Shown here: positions 47,564 to 58,312 of the stretch, in pieces
How positions within the stretch are numbered: the stretch's first letter is position 1
Layout: the number at the start of each line of letters is the position of its first letter
Source of the DNA: Lichina pygmaea
Lineage: Eukaryota; Ascomycota; Lichinomycetes; Lichinales; Lichinaceae
Length of the DNA: 64,000 bases
Reading direction: 5' to 3'
Assembly (NCBI GenBank): GCA_963422465.1
Contig: OY730170.1
Coordinates: 2,766,379 to 2,830,378, forward strand
Program-made: the position numbers and the translations under genes
Notes under the pieces: model-generated
Seen by the model: the letters and a program-made list of their open reading frames with translations, nothing else
What the model was told of the DNA's origin: nothing
Databases searched by the model: none

Positions 47564-48359
47564 CACCCAGCAAGAAGATATGGGCTTGCGTCAGACGCTG
47601 AGGAGGTCAACCCATAATTCTACGAGTAGAAGAGTAACTTGAGACTGAAGCTTCGTTATCCGACTTGATCTCAGGATGTCGTTGGCAACGTTACTGACAT
47701 GATCTGTACGGTGTGGTGACTGGAGGATCAGACGACCCAGCTCCAATGTGATTCCTGCAACGCCTGTTGTACCAGCTTTGGAGGAACGGTGATCGGCGCT
47801 TAGGCTCCAGCTGGTCATACCCCCAGTACGTACGTACATACGTACGACTATGGTATCGGGTGATGATGCTGAGTCATCTACCGTATCTCATGATCTTGAG
47901 TTTAGCTTCATGACTCAGCCCCGGTGGCTACGAAATGCATGTTGGACGTACGGAGTACTGTACATACTCACTCCGTACTCGAAGGTAACGACTCCGTAGT
48001 GGTACCAACGCAGCGGGGATGTTGACAGACAGAGGCCTGTTGCGAATCTTACCATCCTTTCTAGCCCTCATGTAAGGAGTACGATGCGCTCTTTGTTGAC
48101 CAGCCGGCAGCAGGTGCTTAGAGCTACTGTGACGGTAGGCCACGACAGGTCTAAACTTCCCAGCAGAGTGTTCAGGTACTGCTCGTCCAGACCACGGCTG
48201 GGCTGAGCTTGAGCAGATGGGCTGAAGACCTCGTCAGGCCTCTGTGGTCCCCTAATATTCGATCGTTAATATTGTATATCGAAGATGGCCTCAGGTTGGT
48301 GGAAGGCTGCCGTGACTGTCCTCTTCTGCATCTAGAGACCATGCTAATGACCTGATCAT
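47564..48359. promoter_or_regulatory. divergent intergenic region, atg15 / VPS9-domain gene
   Basis: Both genes start outward from this 796-bp region. A GTACGTACATACGTAC block lies at 47826-47845. I cannot place a TATA box or a specific factor site with confidence. Confidence 0.45.
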
Positions 48360-50813
48360 ATGCCAGAGCCGCTCGTTTCAAATGGTACCCCGCCTGCACA
48401 AGCCTTTCCGGCTGCTCGTCGATCTTACTCGACGAGGTCCTTCTCTCGGCTCGAGCCATCAGATTCGAGTCCGGGCAATCGGGGACGCTCGACAACACTT
48501 CAGAACGAGTCCAAGCTCGATAGGTGTGGAGCACCAGATGCCCGTCCGTCTCCGGAAGTCGGAGGCAATGCAGACGCCGAAAACGCTGTCAAGAAGGAAG
48601 CTCGGCCGGCTACAGAAATACCAGCCAATTCATCCAGGAGCCCACTGGAACCGCGAAGGCCGCCATATGAGAGCGAAGAAGAGATGCCCATTGAGCTCCT
48701 TAGCTTGACTGATCGGTAGAGATCCTGCCCCTTTGTACTCGGAGCCCTCGAGGTCTCCCAACGTCGTCGATTGCAGTGGCTGATTGACGATGCCAGATTC
48801 ATTGATTCGTTGTCCGCAAAGATACACCCGACACCGCCGACTGCGGACAAATTGTCGGTGATGTTTCAGGATTTTTACGTCCTTGCCTCATCGCATGTAT
48901 CAACCCATATCAGCCTGATGGCCTCTCAGCGCCGTGGAAGAGGCTCTCGATCGCCGAGCGTATCCTCGAGTAGCTCGAGTGTCTCAAAGGGCGTAAGCAG
49001 GAGCAACACTATTAACGTGAAGGAGCGAGACTCGACCGTCTCGGACAAATTCAACCCTGCTCAACAGATGTTGACGACGGCTGAGATTGAGGAGCGCCGG
49101 AGAGCTCGTCAGCAGCTTGAAAACAAACGCCATCGACTGGAGGAAGCCCTCGAGCGGAGGGTGTGCGAGGCCGTGCATGATCGTATATGGCGGCACCGAA
49201 GCACACAGGATGAAGAACGAGACGAGAAGCTCAGGTCCAGAACGGCTGCGCTTGATGTGCTAGGTATCCGAGCTGGAGAATTGGGCATCGAGATTGGGCA
49301 CGCACAGGAAGATGAAGTACGTGGGTGGCTAGATGGCGCCAGAGACGAGCTCTTGAAAATGAACGACGAAAAGCATCCGCTCGGGAAGCTTCTCCATCTG
49401 AAGGCGGCCCACAAGGCCATCGTCGATACGCTTTCCCGCTTGCACTCCTCCTCATCTTCGGCCGACGAGATACTGCCAACCCTGATATACACCCTGATAA
49501 CGACCCGACCGGAAGGAACAAATATCATCAGCAATCTCTTCTTCGTTCAGCGATTCAGAGCCGCGAGCAAGATCGATGGGGAGGCCGCGTACGCCCTCAC
49601 CAATCTGGAGGCGGCCATCTCGTTTCTTGAGAATGTGGACATTGCCACTCTTCGCGCTGATGAAGCCACCTCCGCGAGAGCATCGACTGACAAGCTGGCG
49701 GATGCCAGCCACCCGACCCCGCTGACCAGGGTCGAGGTAAGGCCAGAGATGACGAACGCTGTATCCAGCCCAACTATCATGACCACCAGCGCATCAGCCC
49801 TTGTCGAGGTGCCGAGCAGCACATCGACCCCATCGCATCACCGGCGAATTAGTGAATTGCTTCAGCCGCCGGCCAGCGCGCTCAGCGCAGCCGGCGATGC
49901 CGTTCTCAGTCAGGCCGACCACGGGTTGAAGACGATAGGCAACACTCTAGATTTCAGCTATGGTGTCCTTTTCGGACGACTGAGAGAGCGTCGTCTAGGC
50001 GATCCTGCAGCTGACGACGCCGGTTTTCCTGTCATCCCCAAGACGCTCGACGAAGCGCGCAAGATGGTCAGCACACCCCCGCCGGCTGACGTTGATGGCG
50101 GTGCTCTCCAAGCGAGCGCACAAGTCGATGGAGCGGCGGGGCCGTCCAACGACAAGCTCCTCAGCCTTGTTGGCGGCAGCAAGATGAACCGAGAACGAAG
50201 CTCCGATAGCGCCCGGAGTGGCGGCAGCGGACAGAACGTAGGAACCGGAGACGAGATCGTCATGGCAAAAAGCCCACTCGGCCCACCTACCAGCGCGCCC
50301 AACGTCGTAGCCGCCGGGACAATGCCGGCAGCAGCTCCAGGCAGGGCATTGAGTCCCGCCATGGAATCGATGAAGAGCTTCGGAAACTCGCTGAACCCGC
50401 TTAATCGAATCGCTGGTGTCAACGCCATGCTCTCGTTCGGAAGGAGCCATTCAAGCAGCCCACCTCCTTCGTCTCGGACGCCACCTACCGCGCTAGCCCT
50501 CCCTATCAACACTACCAAGAGCAGCACCGTCGCGGCTTCCGCGATTCCGGACGCAATTCACAAGCCTGGAGGGCCGGACAAGGCCGCCGACGACGCCAAA
50601 GCCACTCAGCCAAGCCCACCAGACGCAGCGTCGACCGGGCAAGAAAATGGCCTGGTCATGAGACCCACGGCCACAGTCCCGGTCGTCCCTCCGATCCAGA
50701 GATTCATGGAGCTAGAAAACCCAGGGGAGCTCCGCATCAACGAAGTCCTGGAACTTTTACGCGATTATCGACGACTGGCAGGAGTTTTACAGGATCTGCA
50801 TCATTTTGGATAA
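48360..50813 (+). CDS. VPS9-domain protein, likely Rab5-type guanine nucleotide exchange factor
   Basis: Two exons, 48360-48715 and 48797-50813, with an 81-nt intron (donor GTAGAG, branch GATTGACG, acceptor GCCAG). The join restores LSLTDRFIDSLSAK; 790 aa. VPS9 domains load GTP on Rab5/Vps21-type GTPases on endosomes. Residues 1-118 are low complexity. A conserved helical start follows (FIDSLSAKIHPTPPTADKL, FQDFYVLASSHVSTHI), then a coiled coil (EERRRARQQLENKRHRLEE) and the VPS9 domain (about 233-402) with HPLGKLLHLKAAHKAIVDTL, ILPTLIYTLI and NIISNLFFVQRF, ending YALTNLEAAISFLENVD. The C-terminal half is Ser/Pro/Ala-rich and probably disordered. No CUE ubiquitin-binding domain is obvious, so it may not be the Vps9p ortholog itself. 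Confidence 0.85.
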
Positions 50814-51658
50814 AAGGGTCCTTTACCTGTCCCTTTCTCGTGTACATCTTGACCCCTTCTTCCATTTTGAGTAATTGTCAACCGTCACTGAAGCGGACCG
50901 AGGTGGAATCTCTCCATCTGTGCCAGTACAATATCATGCAATCTAGAGTGGGCACGATGATCTTTTCTTCTTCCCACAATCCTTACCTTACCTGGCAGAT
51001 ACTCCCCCTGGAAGCCCCCATCTCCCTCCTGCTGCTACCGTTTGCTGCTGTACAACTCCCTCGTCTGTAGAACCGTTCATCCATAGTGCCATCGCCTGTA
51101 AATCTTCTCGTCTGCTACGAGACACTCTTCGTGTTTCGGTACTGTCATCAACCTGAGTAGTACTTTAGAGCACTGCACATCCGAGCGGAAAAGAAAGAGA
51201 CGACGGCAAGCTTCAAAGAGGCGTCGCAGCGCTTGATTGTTCTGTTCTTCCCTCACTTGTCATATGCCTGATATCTGGGACTAACCCCGAGAAGTGATTT
51301 TTGCCCGTGTCAATGTGGCTTTACCACTCTTTCATGGTGTCTACGGTAATTAGGATGCTCATGTGTAGCCTTCTTTAGTCTGGCTGATGGTTAGGTGTGC
51401 CCTGCACCTGGAAGAAGAGAAGAAAAGTAAACTCTATGATTGAGGTTGTTGAACAGAAGTAGCTAAACTGGACATGCTGCGTTTCTCAGATGGGAGCAGA
51501 TTTTTCGGGTGGGGTTATACAGAGGTGGAGGAGAAGAAGGTGGAGAATAGATTGAGAGAGCAATGTGACGTCGAGAACGGCTGTTGCGGTTGATGTGGTA
51601 GTCTGAATGAAGTGAAGACAGGGCTGGTGTTGGGCTCTATCTAGGTCTGTCGTTCTCA
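50814..51658. other. convergent intergenic region
   Basis: Lies between the 3' ends of the VPS9-domain gene and rer1. No gene recognised. The minus-strand frame near 51486-51660 is the read-through tail beyond the last rer1 exon. Confidence 0.6.
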
Positions 51659-52577
51659 TCACCTGCCTGCGTTGTATCTGGCCTTGCCGAAAGTAAATGG
51701 AACATAGCGATATTTGATCATGTGTTGAATTTGCCGGCGCACTAGAGATTGTCAACGAAGGTTGATTGTTAGCGTACAGCGTACATCGCCCAAGGCAGAC
51801 GCGTATAGTGTCGAATCGAAGAAGTGTGTTCTTCAAAGACGACGAGAAAGGAGAGAGCTTACTGGTCAATGCGAATAGAATGAACCAATACACCACCAAC
51901 ACCGGCCAAAAGACAGGAATATCGAAGACGTTGAACCATGTGCACGCGAAGCCGATCGTCAGAGCACGCGTAGCCGAGTGCCAGAACTTGAATTCCGGCA
52001 GACGACGGATGAACGGTCGAAACTCCTCGTCTTGCTTCGTCGGCAGCACACCTACCGCGCCATCTTCCATCTCGGTGTCCTGTTCCATCGAGGGATCGAA
52101 CTTTGGTTGCAGAAAGGCGAGAAAAAGGTTGAGAAGAAAGATTCCTAGTGAATAGGCAACTGTACGTTGGTGTGCAATGGTAGCCCCCGAACGTCATTCG
52201 AAGGGTTCCCCAGTGCGGGTCAAGTCAGCCTTTGAAACGCATCGCTCAAAGATAAAGTCTGGCATATGCTGCAGATTGCGCTCTTGGTGTAGCAGACTAA
52301 AGGGTCAAGACGTAGAAACTAACCAATGTACCATCCTCGCGCAAGAACCACCCGTAACAGAACGAGCAGAAGCAATGCTCCCGTCACGCTCCATCGGTAC
52401 ACTACATGCGGCGTCGATTTGTCCAGATAGGCTTGGTATTGCTGTTGACCCGCCCAGAACCGTCAGAGACCATGGCCAGAGGGATAGAACTCGTCGAGCT
52501 TGACTTACCCTTGCAAACCGCGACCTTTGCGCTGTGACAACAGCGAAAGGTGTTTGATCTGGCTCAACCGAATCCAT
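51659..52577 (-). CDS. rer1: RER1, Golgi-to-ER retrieval receptor
   Basis: Four exons: 52577-52509, 52441-52324, 52159-51863 and 51741-51659; 188 aa, the usual RER1 length. Introns are 67, 164 and 121 nt (GTAAGT, GTTAGT, GTAAGC donors; CTAAC branch in the last). RER1 returns escaped ER membrane proteins from the cis-Golgi in COPI vesicles. Visible: MDSVEPDQTPFAVVTAQ start, QYQAYLDKSTPHVVYRW, TM1 (GALLLLVLLRVVL), GWYIV then TM2 (AYSLGIFLLNLFLAFLQP), the acidic loop, KQDEEFRPFIRRLPEFKFWH, TM3 and TM4 (IGFACTWFNVF, FWPVLVVYWFILFALT), and the cytosolic end MRRQIQHMIKYRYVPFTFGK. The tail ends KARYNAGR. The first ORF codon upstream is not needed; the ATG at 52577 matches the family start. Confidence 0.93.
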
Positions 52578-54079
52578 CTCGTCTTCGGGCCTAGAGCTCC
52601 TAGGTAGACTTACGGCCTTGAGCACCGCTTCTATTGGATATCTAGGGACGACGGGCTGTGTTCGGTGGTGGTCATCCACGATGAAGATCTGTCACGATTA
52701 GAGATACCTACGGTACGTACCGATCTGAACAGTCCCGGCTATTCCCTATCAGGCCAATTTATCCGGTCTCTCGGAGAATTCCCAACTGCTGACTGATCCT
52801 AGTCACGGGGTTTTCTGACGCTGTTCCGCCAACATCAGTCAGAGTTGTATTGTCGACGATGAACCAGTGTCATTAGCTTGATGAGAGACAGCTTCTCTGA
52901 TCTGCATCAAGACAAAGACTGGAGAAGGATATAGAGCACCTCAGAGCAGCTCTGGTTTCACCCCCCACTGGTAGTACAACCCCTACTTTGTTACCATCAC
53001 CTTCGAACCCGCTTTCACTCTCAAGTTAAGCAGTACTGCCAACTGTCACTGGACCTCGAGAGCCCCCATACTGAGTACTTGTCCTCTTGTTATCAGCAGC
53101 AAGCCACGAGCAGACGGCTAGGCCACCAAAGCCCGCTCAGTCTCCGGGTCAGTCTCTCACAAAGCCTTTCACAAAGGCCGGCTAGTTCACAGTCTCTTCC
53201 CAGACAGGATCACCCAAGAAAGCAGGTCTGCCGACGGAATCAGCACATCGACACCCTACCTTAGGATGTTTCCAGCTCTGACAGGGACTTCCGGGACCCC
53301 CGGGACTACAGAGGAAGGCAAGGCGACGAGCAAGACCAGACCACGGCACTACCTGGATTTGGAGGGCCTCTAGACTATTCAGGATCGCTAAGGATGGATG
53401 GCACTTTAGGCCATACAGAACAAGTCATGTTTTATCCACTAGCCAGACTCCGCCCCAAAGTCTACAGCGGGAAGCGAGACTTACCAGGTGTTCTATGATA
53501 TCTTTGCACTGAGCACTCTTTCCAGAGTAAAGTGCGTACTTGGGTGATCCGCTAGACTCCACCATCGTGGACTGTAGCATGGACCGGAACATCTTTTCTA
53601 TTGATAAATCGTTGGAATTGATCGTGCTTATGGAACACTATCTGACAATCAACTACTGGTACGTACGTGCTGAATTACACATTGTCGCCAGCCATCCTTG
53701 GTATCTGGATTCAAGCTGAAAGAACGGTATGAACTAGAGATGGCCAAATATAATCAAGAGCAAATGTTTTTATATATATATTCAGGCAAATAGTACTACT
53801 TGGTCCCGCTTATTGTATGATGAGAGGATGCTTTGTTGGTAGCTCCCGCCATGACGAACATCCTCAGCAATCTGAGCTTGGTCTTGCTATTGCTCTTGCC
53901 CTTGCCTCGCCCGCCCTTGCCCTGCCCTTGCTCTTTGCAGTCTTCTTGGCAGGAGAAACAAACTCCTTGTCATGTGTGGCAGGCAGTATCACTTGCCGGA
54001 GGACGCTCAGATACAGAAAGCTAAGAGGAAATTTCTATTGACTCTGCCACTTCTCCAATTCTTTGCTCATGTTTTGCGC
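52578..54079. other. no gene seen; possible old repeat
   Basis: No protein family recognised. Around 53090-53560 the plus strand reads as a Ser/Gln/Arg-rich stretch with many stops. It could be the gag-like relic of a retroelement, but I cannot support it. Confidence 0.4.
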
Positions 54080-54279
54080 GCTGGAGCTGGCGGCATTGGG
54101 CTCCCGCTAGGTAGCGAATGAACCCTCGTGCTAGAGCTGGTAATATTGGACTCCCGCTGGGTAGCGAATAGACCCATGCGCTGGAGCTGGCGGTATTGGG
54201 CTCTCGCTAGGCAGCGAAGAAACCCTGGTGCTGGAGCTGGCAATATTGGGTTCCCACCAGGTAGCGAATGAAACCTCTG
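54080..54279 (+). repeat. tandem array, 50-bp unit x4
   Basis: Units begin GCTGGAGCTGG (or GCTAGAGCTGG) at 54080, 54130, 54180 and 54230 and continue with TATTGGGCTCCCGCTAGG-like sequence and GTAGCGAATGAAACC. They differ by several substitutions each, so the array is not recent. Confidence 0.85.
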
Positions 54280-54390
54280 TATCGGAGGGTGAAGACTGAG
54301 ATTCACTCTATATTCTACTATGCAGTAAGGGGAACCTCTGCATAGAAAGATGATGAGTGAGATTCACTCTATATATATTTCATTGTGTAG

Positions 54391-54722
54391 CGAGTGAAAC
54401 TTCTGAATAGGAGAGTGTAGAGTGATTTCACTATGCAGCGAGTGAAACCTCGGGATGGGAGGGTGTAGAGTGATTTCACTATGCAGCAAGTGAAACCTCT
54501 GGGTGGGAGGGTGTAGAGTGATTTCACTATGCAGTGAGTGAAACCTCTGGGTGGGAGTGTAGAGCAATTTCACTATGCAGCGAGTGAAACCTCTGGGTGG
54601 GAGGGTGTAGAGTGATTTCACTATGCAGCGACTGAAACCTCTGGGTGGGAGGGTGTAGTGATTTCACTATGCAGCGAGTGAAACCTCTGAATCGGAGGGT
54701 GTAGAGTGAGATTCACTCTACA
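54391..54722 (+). repeat. tandem array, 46-48-bp unit x7
   Basis: Units begin CGAGTGAAACCTCTG at 54391, 54439, 54487, 54535, 54581, 54629 and 54675. Each contains AGTGAAA and, 20-25 bp on, TTTCACT, so each can form a hairpin. A palindrome-like GAGTGAGATTCACTC borders the array on the right and a similar copy lies on the left (about 54296-54306). Confidence 0.9.
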
Positions 54723-54917
54723 CCCACCGAGCTATTGAGGTTGGCCACTGAAGGCCCCGAGAACCTTGCTTAATGTATAGGGAACTACCCCTTAGTCCAA
54801 GACCGGATCAGGGGGCGGTCGCCCCAAGCCTCTCGTATGATGTAGGCACGTCCGAGGTGCCGCCAATCCGCGTTGCAGGTGAGACACTGGATCTGCAGCG
54901 CGGCCTCCCCAAGGACA

Positions 54918-55130
54918 GAGCGATCGCGGCGCCGATAAGCTGCCCGTGGCCCGGTCCAGCCGGGTCCAACGAGCAGCCTTTGCGACCCCTGGTGGGAGCC
55001 TCTGGTTAGAGGCTCCCAGCCAGACCGAGCAGTCGCAGCGACGATGAGCTGCTCGTGGCCCGGACCAGCCGGGGCCAACGAGCAGCTCTTGCGCCTCCTG
55101 GTGGAAGCCTCTGGTTAGAGGCTCCCGGCG
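54918..55130 (+). repeat. 109-bp direct duplication with two hairpins per unit
   Basis: Units start GAGCGATCGCGGCG (54918) and GAGCAGTCGCAGCG (55027). Each holds an inverted pair built from GCTGCTCGT / ACGAGCAGC around GGCCCGG / CCGGGGCC, and a second hairpin GAGCCTCT-GGTT-AGAGGCTC, perfect in unit 1. Confidence 0.85.
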
Positions 55131-56894
55131 AGGTGTGGTGTGTGTCTGTCTAGAAAAATACCAGCAGAGGATTGGTGAGGGTTTATATAGTAGGTCCATT
55201 GACTTGTGCAGATCTTGTCTGGAGCCCGTCTGAAGACTGTGCAGACATTGTAGTCTGGCGCGTCAACATTGTCCGTTGTTTTGGAAGTCCTGGTGCAGAT
55301 GTCGCGTCCGGGTTGTGCAGGACTTGTGCTCTCCTCATGGAGGCGTTGTTCAGATGTGGGCATAGGCGGACAAGTTTCTATGCAAGACGTAGCTTCAACA
55401 GACTATGTTACTCGAGAAGACTGACGACCGACGCTGCGCTCTGTGTCCAAGTTCTGTTGCGAGAGTGGCCGTGTGGACCTTCCCTTGGCCCTGTTCAGGA
55501 CAGAAGCCAGCATACATGACATTGTGGTGGCGCCGACCCGTAAGACGATGAAGGTAGACTTTGCCAGTCATCTGATGTGCAGGAAACGTATCTGTTTCGA
55601 TACAGAAAACCTTCGTCTCCATCGCCATGGACGGAACCTCTCAACAGCCCAGTCTCGGAATCGAAGGCGGGTGAGGGCGGGGTCATGAGTCGGCCCCACC
55701 TCATCCGCAGGTTCAAATGCCGACCCGCACATCAGCCACCATGATACGGTAGCGACGTCAGCGACAACATCAGACAGAAGGGTGGCAAAGGCATTCCCGT
55801 TGGCCTCTACCTACTTAAGGGCGTGGGGTGGACAAAACGTCGTCCTACTGTAGATGCGGCGAAATCTTCAGAAACAAACTCGTCCAACGACAAACGTCCT
55901 CGCATCTCACGGCCTATAAGGCGGTACTGAATATACAGCAGTCGATCGGGATGGTATGCGACAGAGTATCGAAGCTCATTTTACTCAGGACAAGGAACGT
56001 CCGTCAGCTCAAGACCAACACACTCATGTATCCGGCCAGACCATGACCCAGTCATCCCCCGGAGGAGATCTTCTAGTCAGTTCAGGGCTATGCCACCATC
56101 AACCAACTCAACCACACTGTCAGTCGGTTGAGGTTGCGTGTCAGCGCTCTGGAGTTGCAGGATGCTGTTGCTTTGCGGCTGTAGTGTAGTCGAGTACTCC
56201 ATGTCTCACAGATCCTTGTAATCGCGCACTATCCATAGACTTGTCGTTGAAGGTCATCGTTTTGTTAGTCCCTCCAGCAGTTGGGGTTGTCCTCCAGCAT
56301 ACGGTAATCAGTCAGCGCGGATGAGTCAGTCTGACTTGGTCTGGAGCAACCACTCGACAGTTCCCAGGCGCGCCAGGGTGAAGAGTAACTTATCTTACAT
56401 GCGTATCAGTTGTCGGAGCCATAAATACAATGGTTGGGTCCCATTTCTACTTGAAAACGCACGGGTCTGTTGAAGTTGGGCGATCTGCAACGTCATACCA
56501 CGTGACTTACAGAAGGGCGCTAACCCTAGATTGGGAGGAAGGAAGGTTTTCTCATTTTTCATTGTAGACGAATGTCTTAGTACATCCTATTGAATATAAG
56601 ATCCTATTGTCTTCTAAGTGCCTCGTCATTCTGAAGTGTCACCGACACCGATTATCCCAACAGGGTCGACTAGACCATCAAGTCACGTGACAGTAGAAGG
56701 ATCAATCTACAGACTTTGAACGTATTGAATAGCATACTTTATGCGGGAAGCCGAGTAGTGTTCTGGGGTATGATCACTGAGGAGAGAGCTAGCGTACCTA
56801 AGCTGAAACCCAACCCACTCGCGCACGCGCTAGCAAGCCCTGCCGTAGCTTGGGGGGGAGGGGTGGCAAACGTCCAAGGAAAGGTTGTGAAACG
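55131..56894. other. no gene seen
   Basis: No supported coding region between the repeat arrays and arl1. Two separated CACGTGAC motifs occur near 56500 and 56685. The start of this region (55140-55900) is GC-rich and could belong to an unidentified element. Confidence 0.45.
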
Positions 56895-57739
56895 TCATGA
56901 TTCTTGCTGTACAGCTTGCTGTGATTTTCTCGAGGTTAGTAGTGCGCTGACAGAGACGCGGATTATCAAAACGACCGCATACCACCAACCAGTCCATTCC
57001 TTCGTTGATTCCTTTGCCGCCGACGGCCGAGCATGCCATGATGGTCCAGTTCCGGTCTTTCAGCTCCCCCAACCGCATCGCCTCGGAAATCTCGCCGGCG
57101 CCCTTTGCGCCGGGCTGGTCCTGCTTGTTCGCGAAGACGAGCAACGCCGCATCTCGGAGTTCCCCCTCGTTCAGCATGGCGGACAGCTCTTCGGCTGCCG
57201 TGCCTAAGCGCTCGATGTCGGTGGAGTCCACCACGAAGATCACGGCGGCCGTGTTCGCATAGTAGCACCGCCAGTATGGCCGGATGCTCGTTTGACCGCC
57301 GAGATCCTAAGCGGGTCGATAGAGATCCATAAGCCGTCCTACCGACCGAGATGTATCAGGCTTGCTTCATGCCTACCCAGACGTTGAAATTGAGATTCTT
57401 GTGCGTGACCGATTCAACATTGAACCCAATCGTTGGGACTGTTGTGACGACTTCTCCGATCTGGCATCCCTTCAGCATGTTTCGTCCCCCTCGTGGCTCG
57501 CATCGGAGAACGGAGCAGACAAGGCCAGAGACAACCAAACGGGTTCGACCTTCAATCTGTACAACAGCGTCGTCTTCCCAGCATTATCCTAGGGCAGAGA
57601 AGCGAGTGAGCAACAGCACAGACTATACGCTGCACGTTCTCGGCTGCCGACGCTAAAGCCTCACCAATCCTAGTATCAGAATGCGAATCTCTTTCTTGGT
57701 CCATAGACCAGACAATATCCTCGATATGGATCCACCCAT
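56895..57739 (-). CDS. arl1: ARL1, Arf-like Golgi GTPase
   Basis: Five exons: 57739-57665, 57588-57550, 57460-57377, 57306-56983 and 56918-56895; 181 aa, the normal ARL1 length. Introns are 76, 89, 70 and 64 nt; the last has a perfect TACTAAC branch. Exon 2 is only 39 nt ([13 protein letters not shown]) and exon 5 only 24 nt (QAVQQES). ARL1 sits on the trans-Golgi, recruits golgins and Arf-GEFs, and is anchored by N-myristoylation. Visible: [18 protein letters not shown] (Gly2 for myristoylation), [19 protein letters not shown] (P-loop, split by an intron), [13 protein letters not shown] (switch I), [14 protein letters not shown] (switch II), [10 protein letters not shown] (NKxD) and [17 protein letters not shown]. 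The exon 2 donor GTCGAA is atypical. Divergent from arp8. Confidence 0.92.
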
Positions 57740-58312
57740 AGCTCTACCGAAGGGACGAAGCGGACTGACGTATGGCCAAGGTCGACCTTCGAAAGCGGAC
57801 CACCTATATGCTCACTGCCAGCGGTTCTAGCATTAGGCTGACCATCCAAAGAGCAACGCGAACAACATCTAATTGGGAGAGCCAAGAGAGGGACGGAAAG
57901 CGCGACGGTGACAGTAGACACCGGGTCTCGGCAAGGGGGTACCTAGTCCGCCGGCCGGATCGGGTAATTGATACTCCGACAGGCGGCTGACGTAGGCAAG
58001 CGTGCCACGCTAGGCATGACTAGTGTTGCCTCGGCACGCTCGGCTATTATCCGCTAAGGCTAGAGCTACTACTGGCACTGCGGGCAACAGAAAAAAGAAC
58101 GCAATCTGTGCGGAGTTCTCTCCAGATTTTCGACATTTCTTTTGTCATCCGCCTATCCCGTTGAAGATACGGAGTACGAGTACGAAGTACCATACCTACA
58201 GCAACTCACCACGCTCACGTACTACAGTAGTACGGAACGTACTACGACGTGCTCTCCATTGACTGCGGCCTCCCAAGGATCCAAACATCTGCTCCACTCA
58301 GGCACGAACATC
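57740..58312. promoter_or_regulatory. divergent intergenic region, arl1 / arp8
   Basis: 573 bp between two start codons. Contains CGGAGTACGAGTACG and a TACTACAGTAGTACGG block (58168-58236), similar to the GTAC-rich repeats elsewhere. A shared upstream region is plausible but no TATA element stands out. Confidence 0.45.

Noticed and set aside
49958-50527. 189-codon open frame, minus strand
   Set aside because: Antisense shadow of the Ser/Ala-rich C-terminal half of the VPS9-domain gene.
53079-53570. Ser/Gln-rich stretch resembling a retroelement gag
   Set aside because: Too short and too interrupted to assign; no flanking pol or LTR sequence recognised.
23046-57739. Functional cluster of Golgi/vacuole genes
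   Set aside because: Genes are on both strands, tens of kb apart with unrelated genes and a transposon island between them; chance is the simpler reading.
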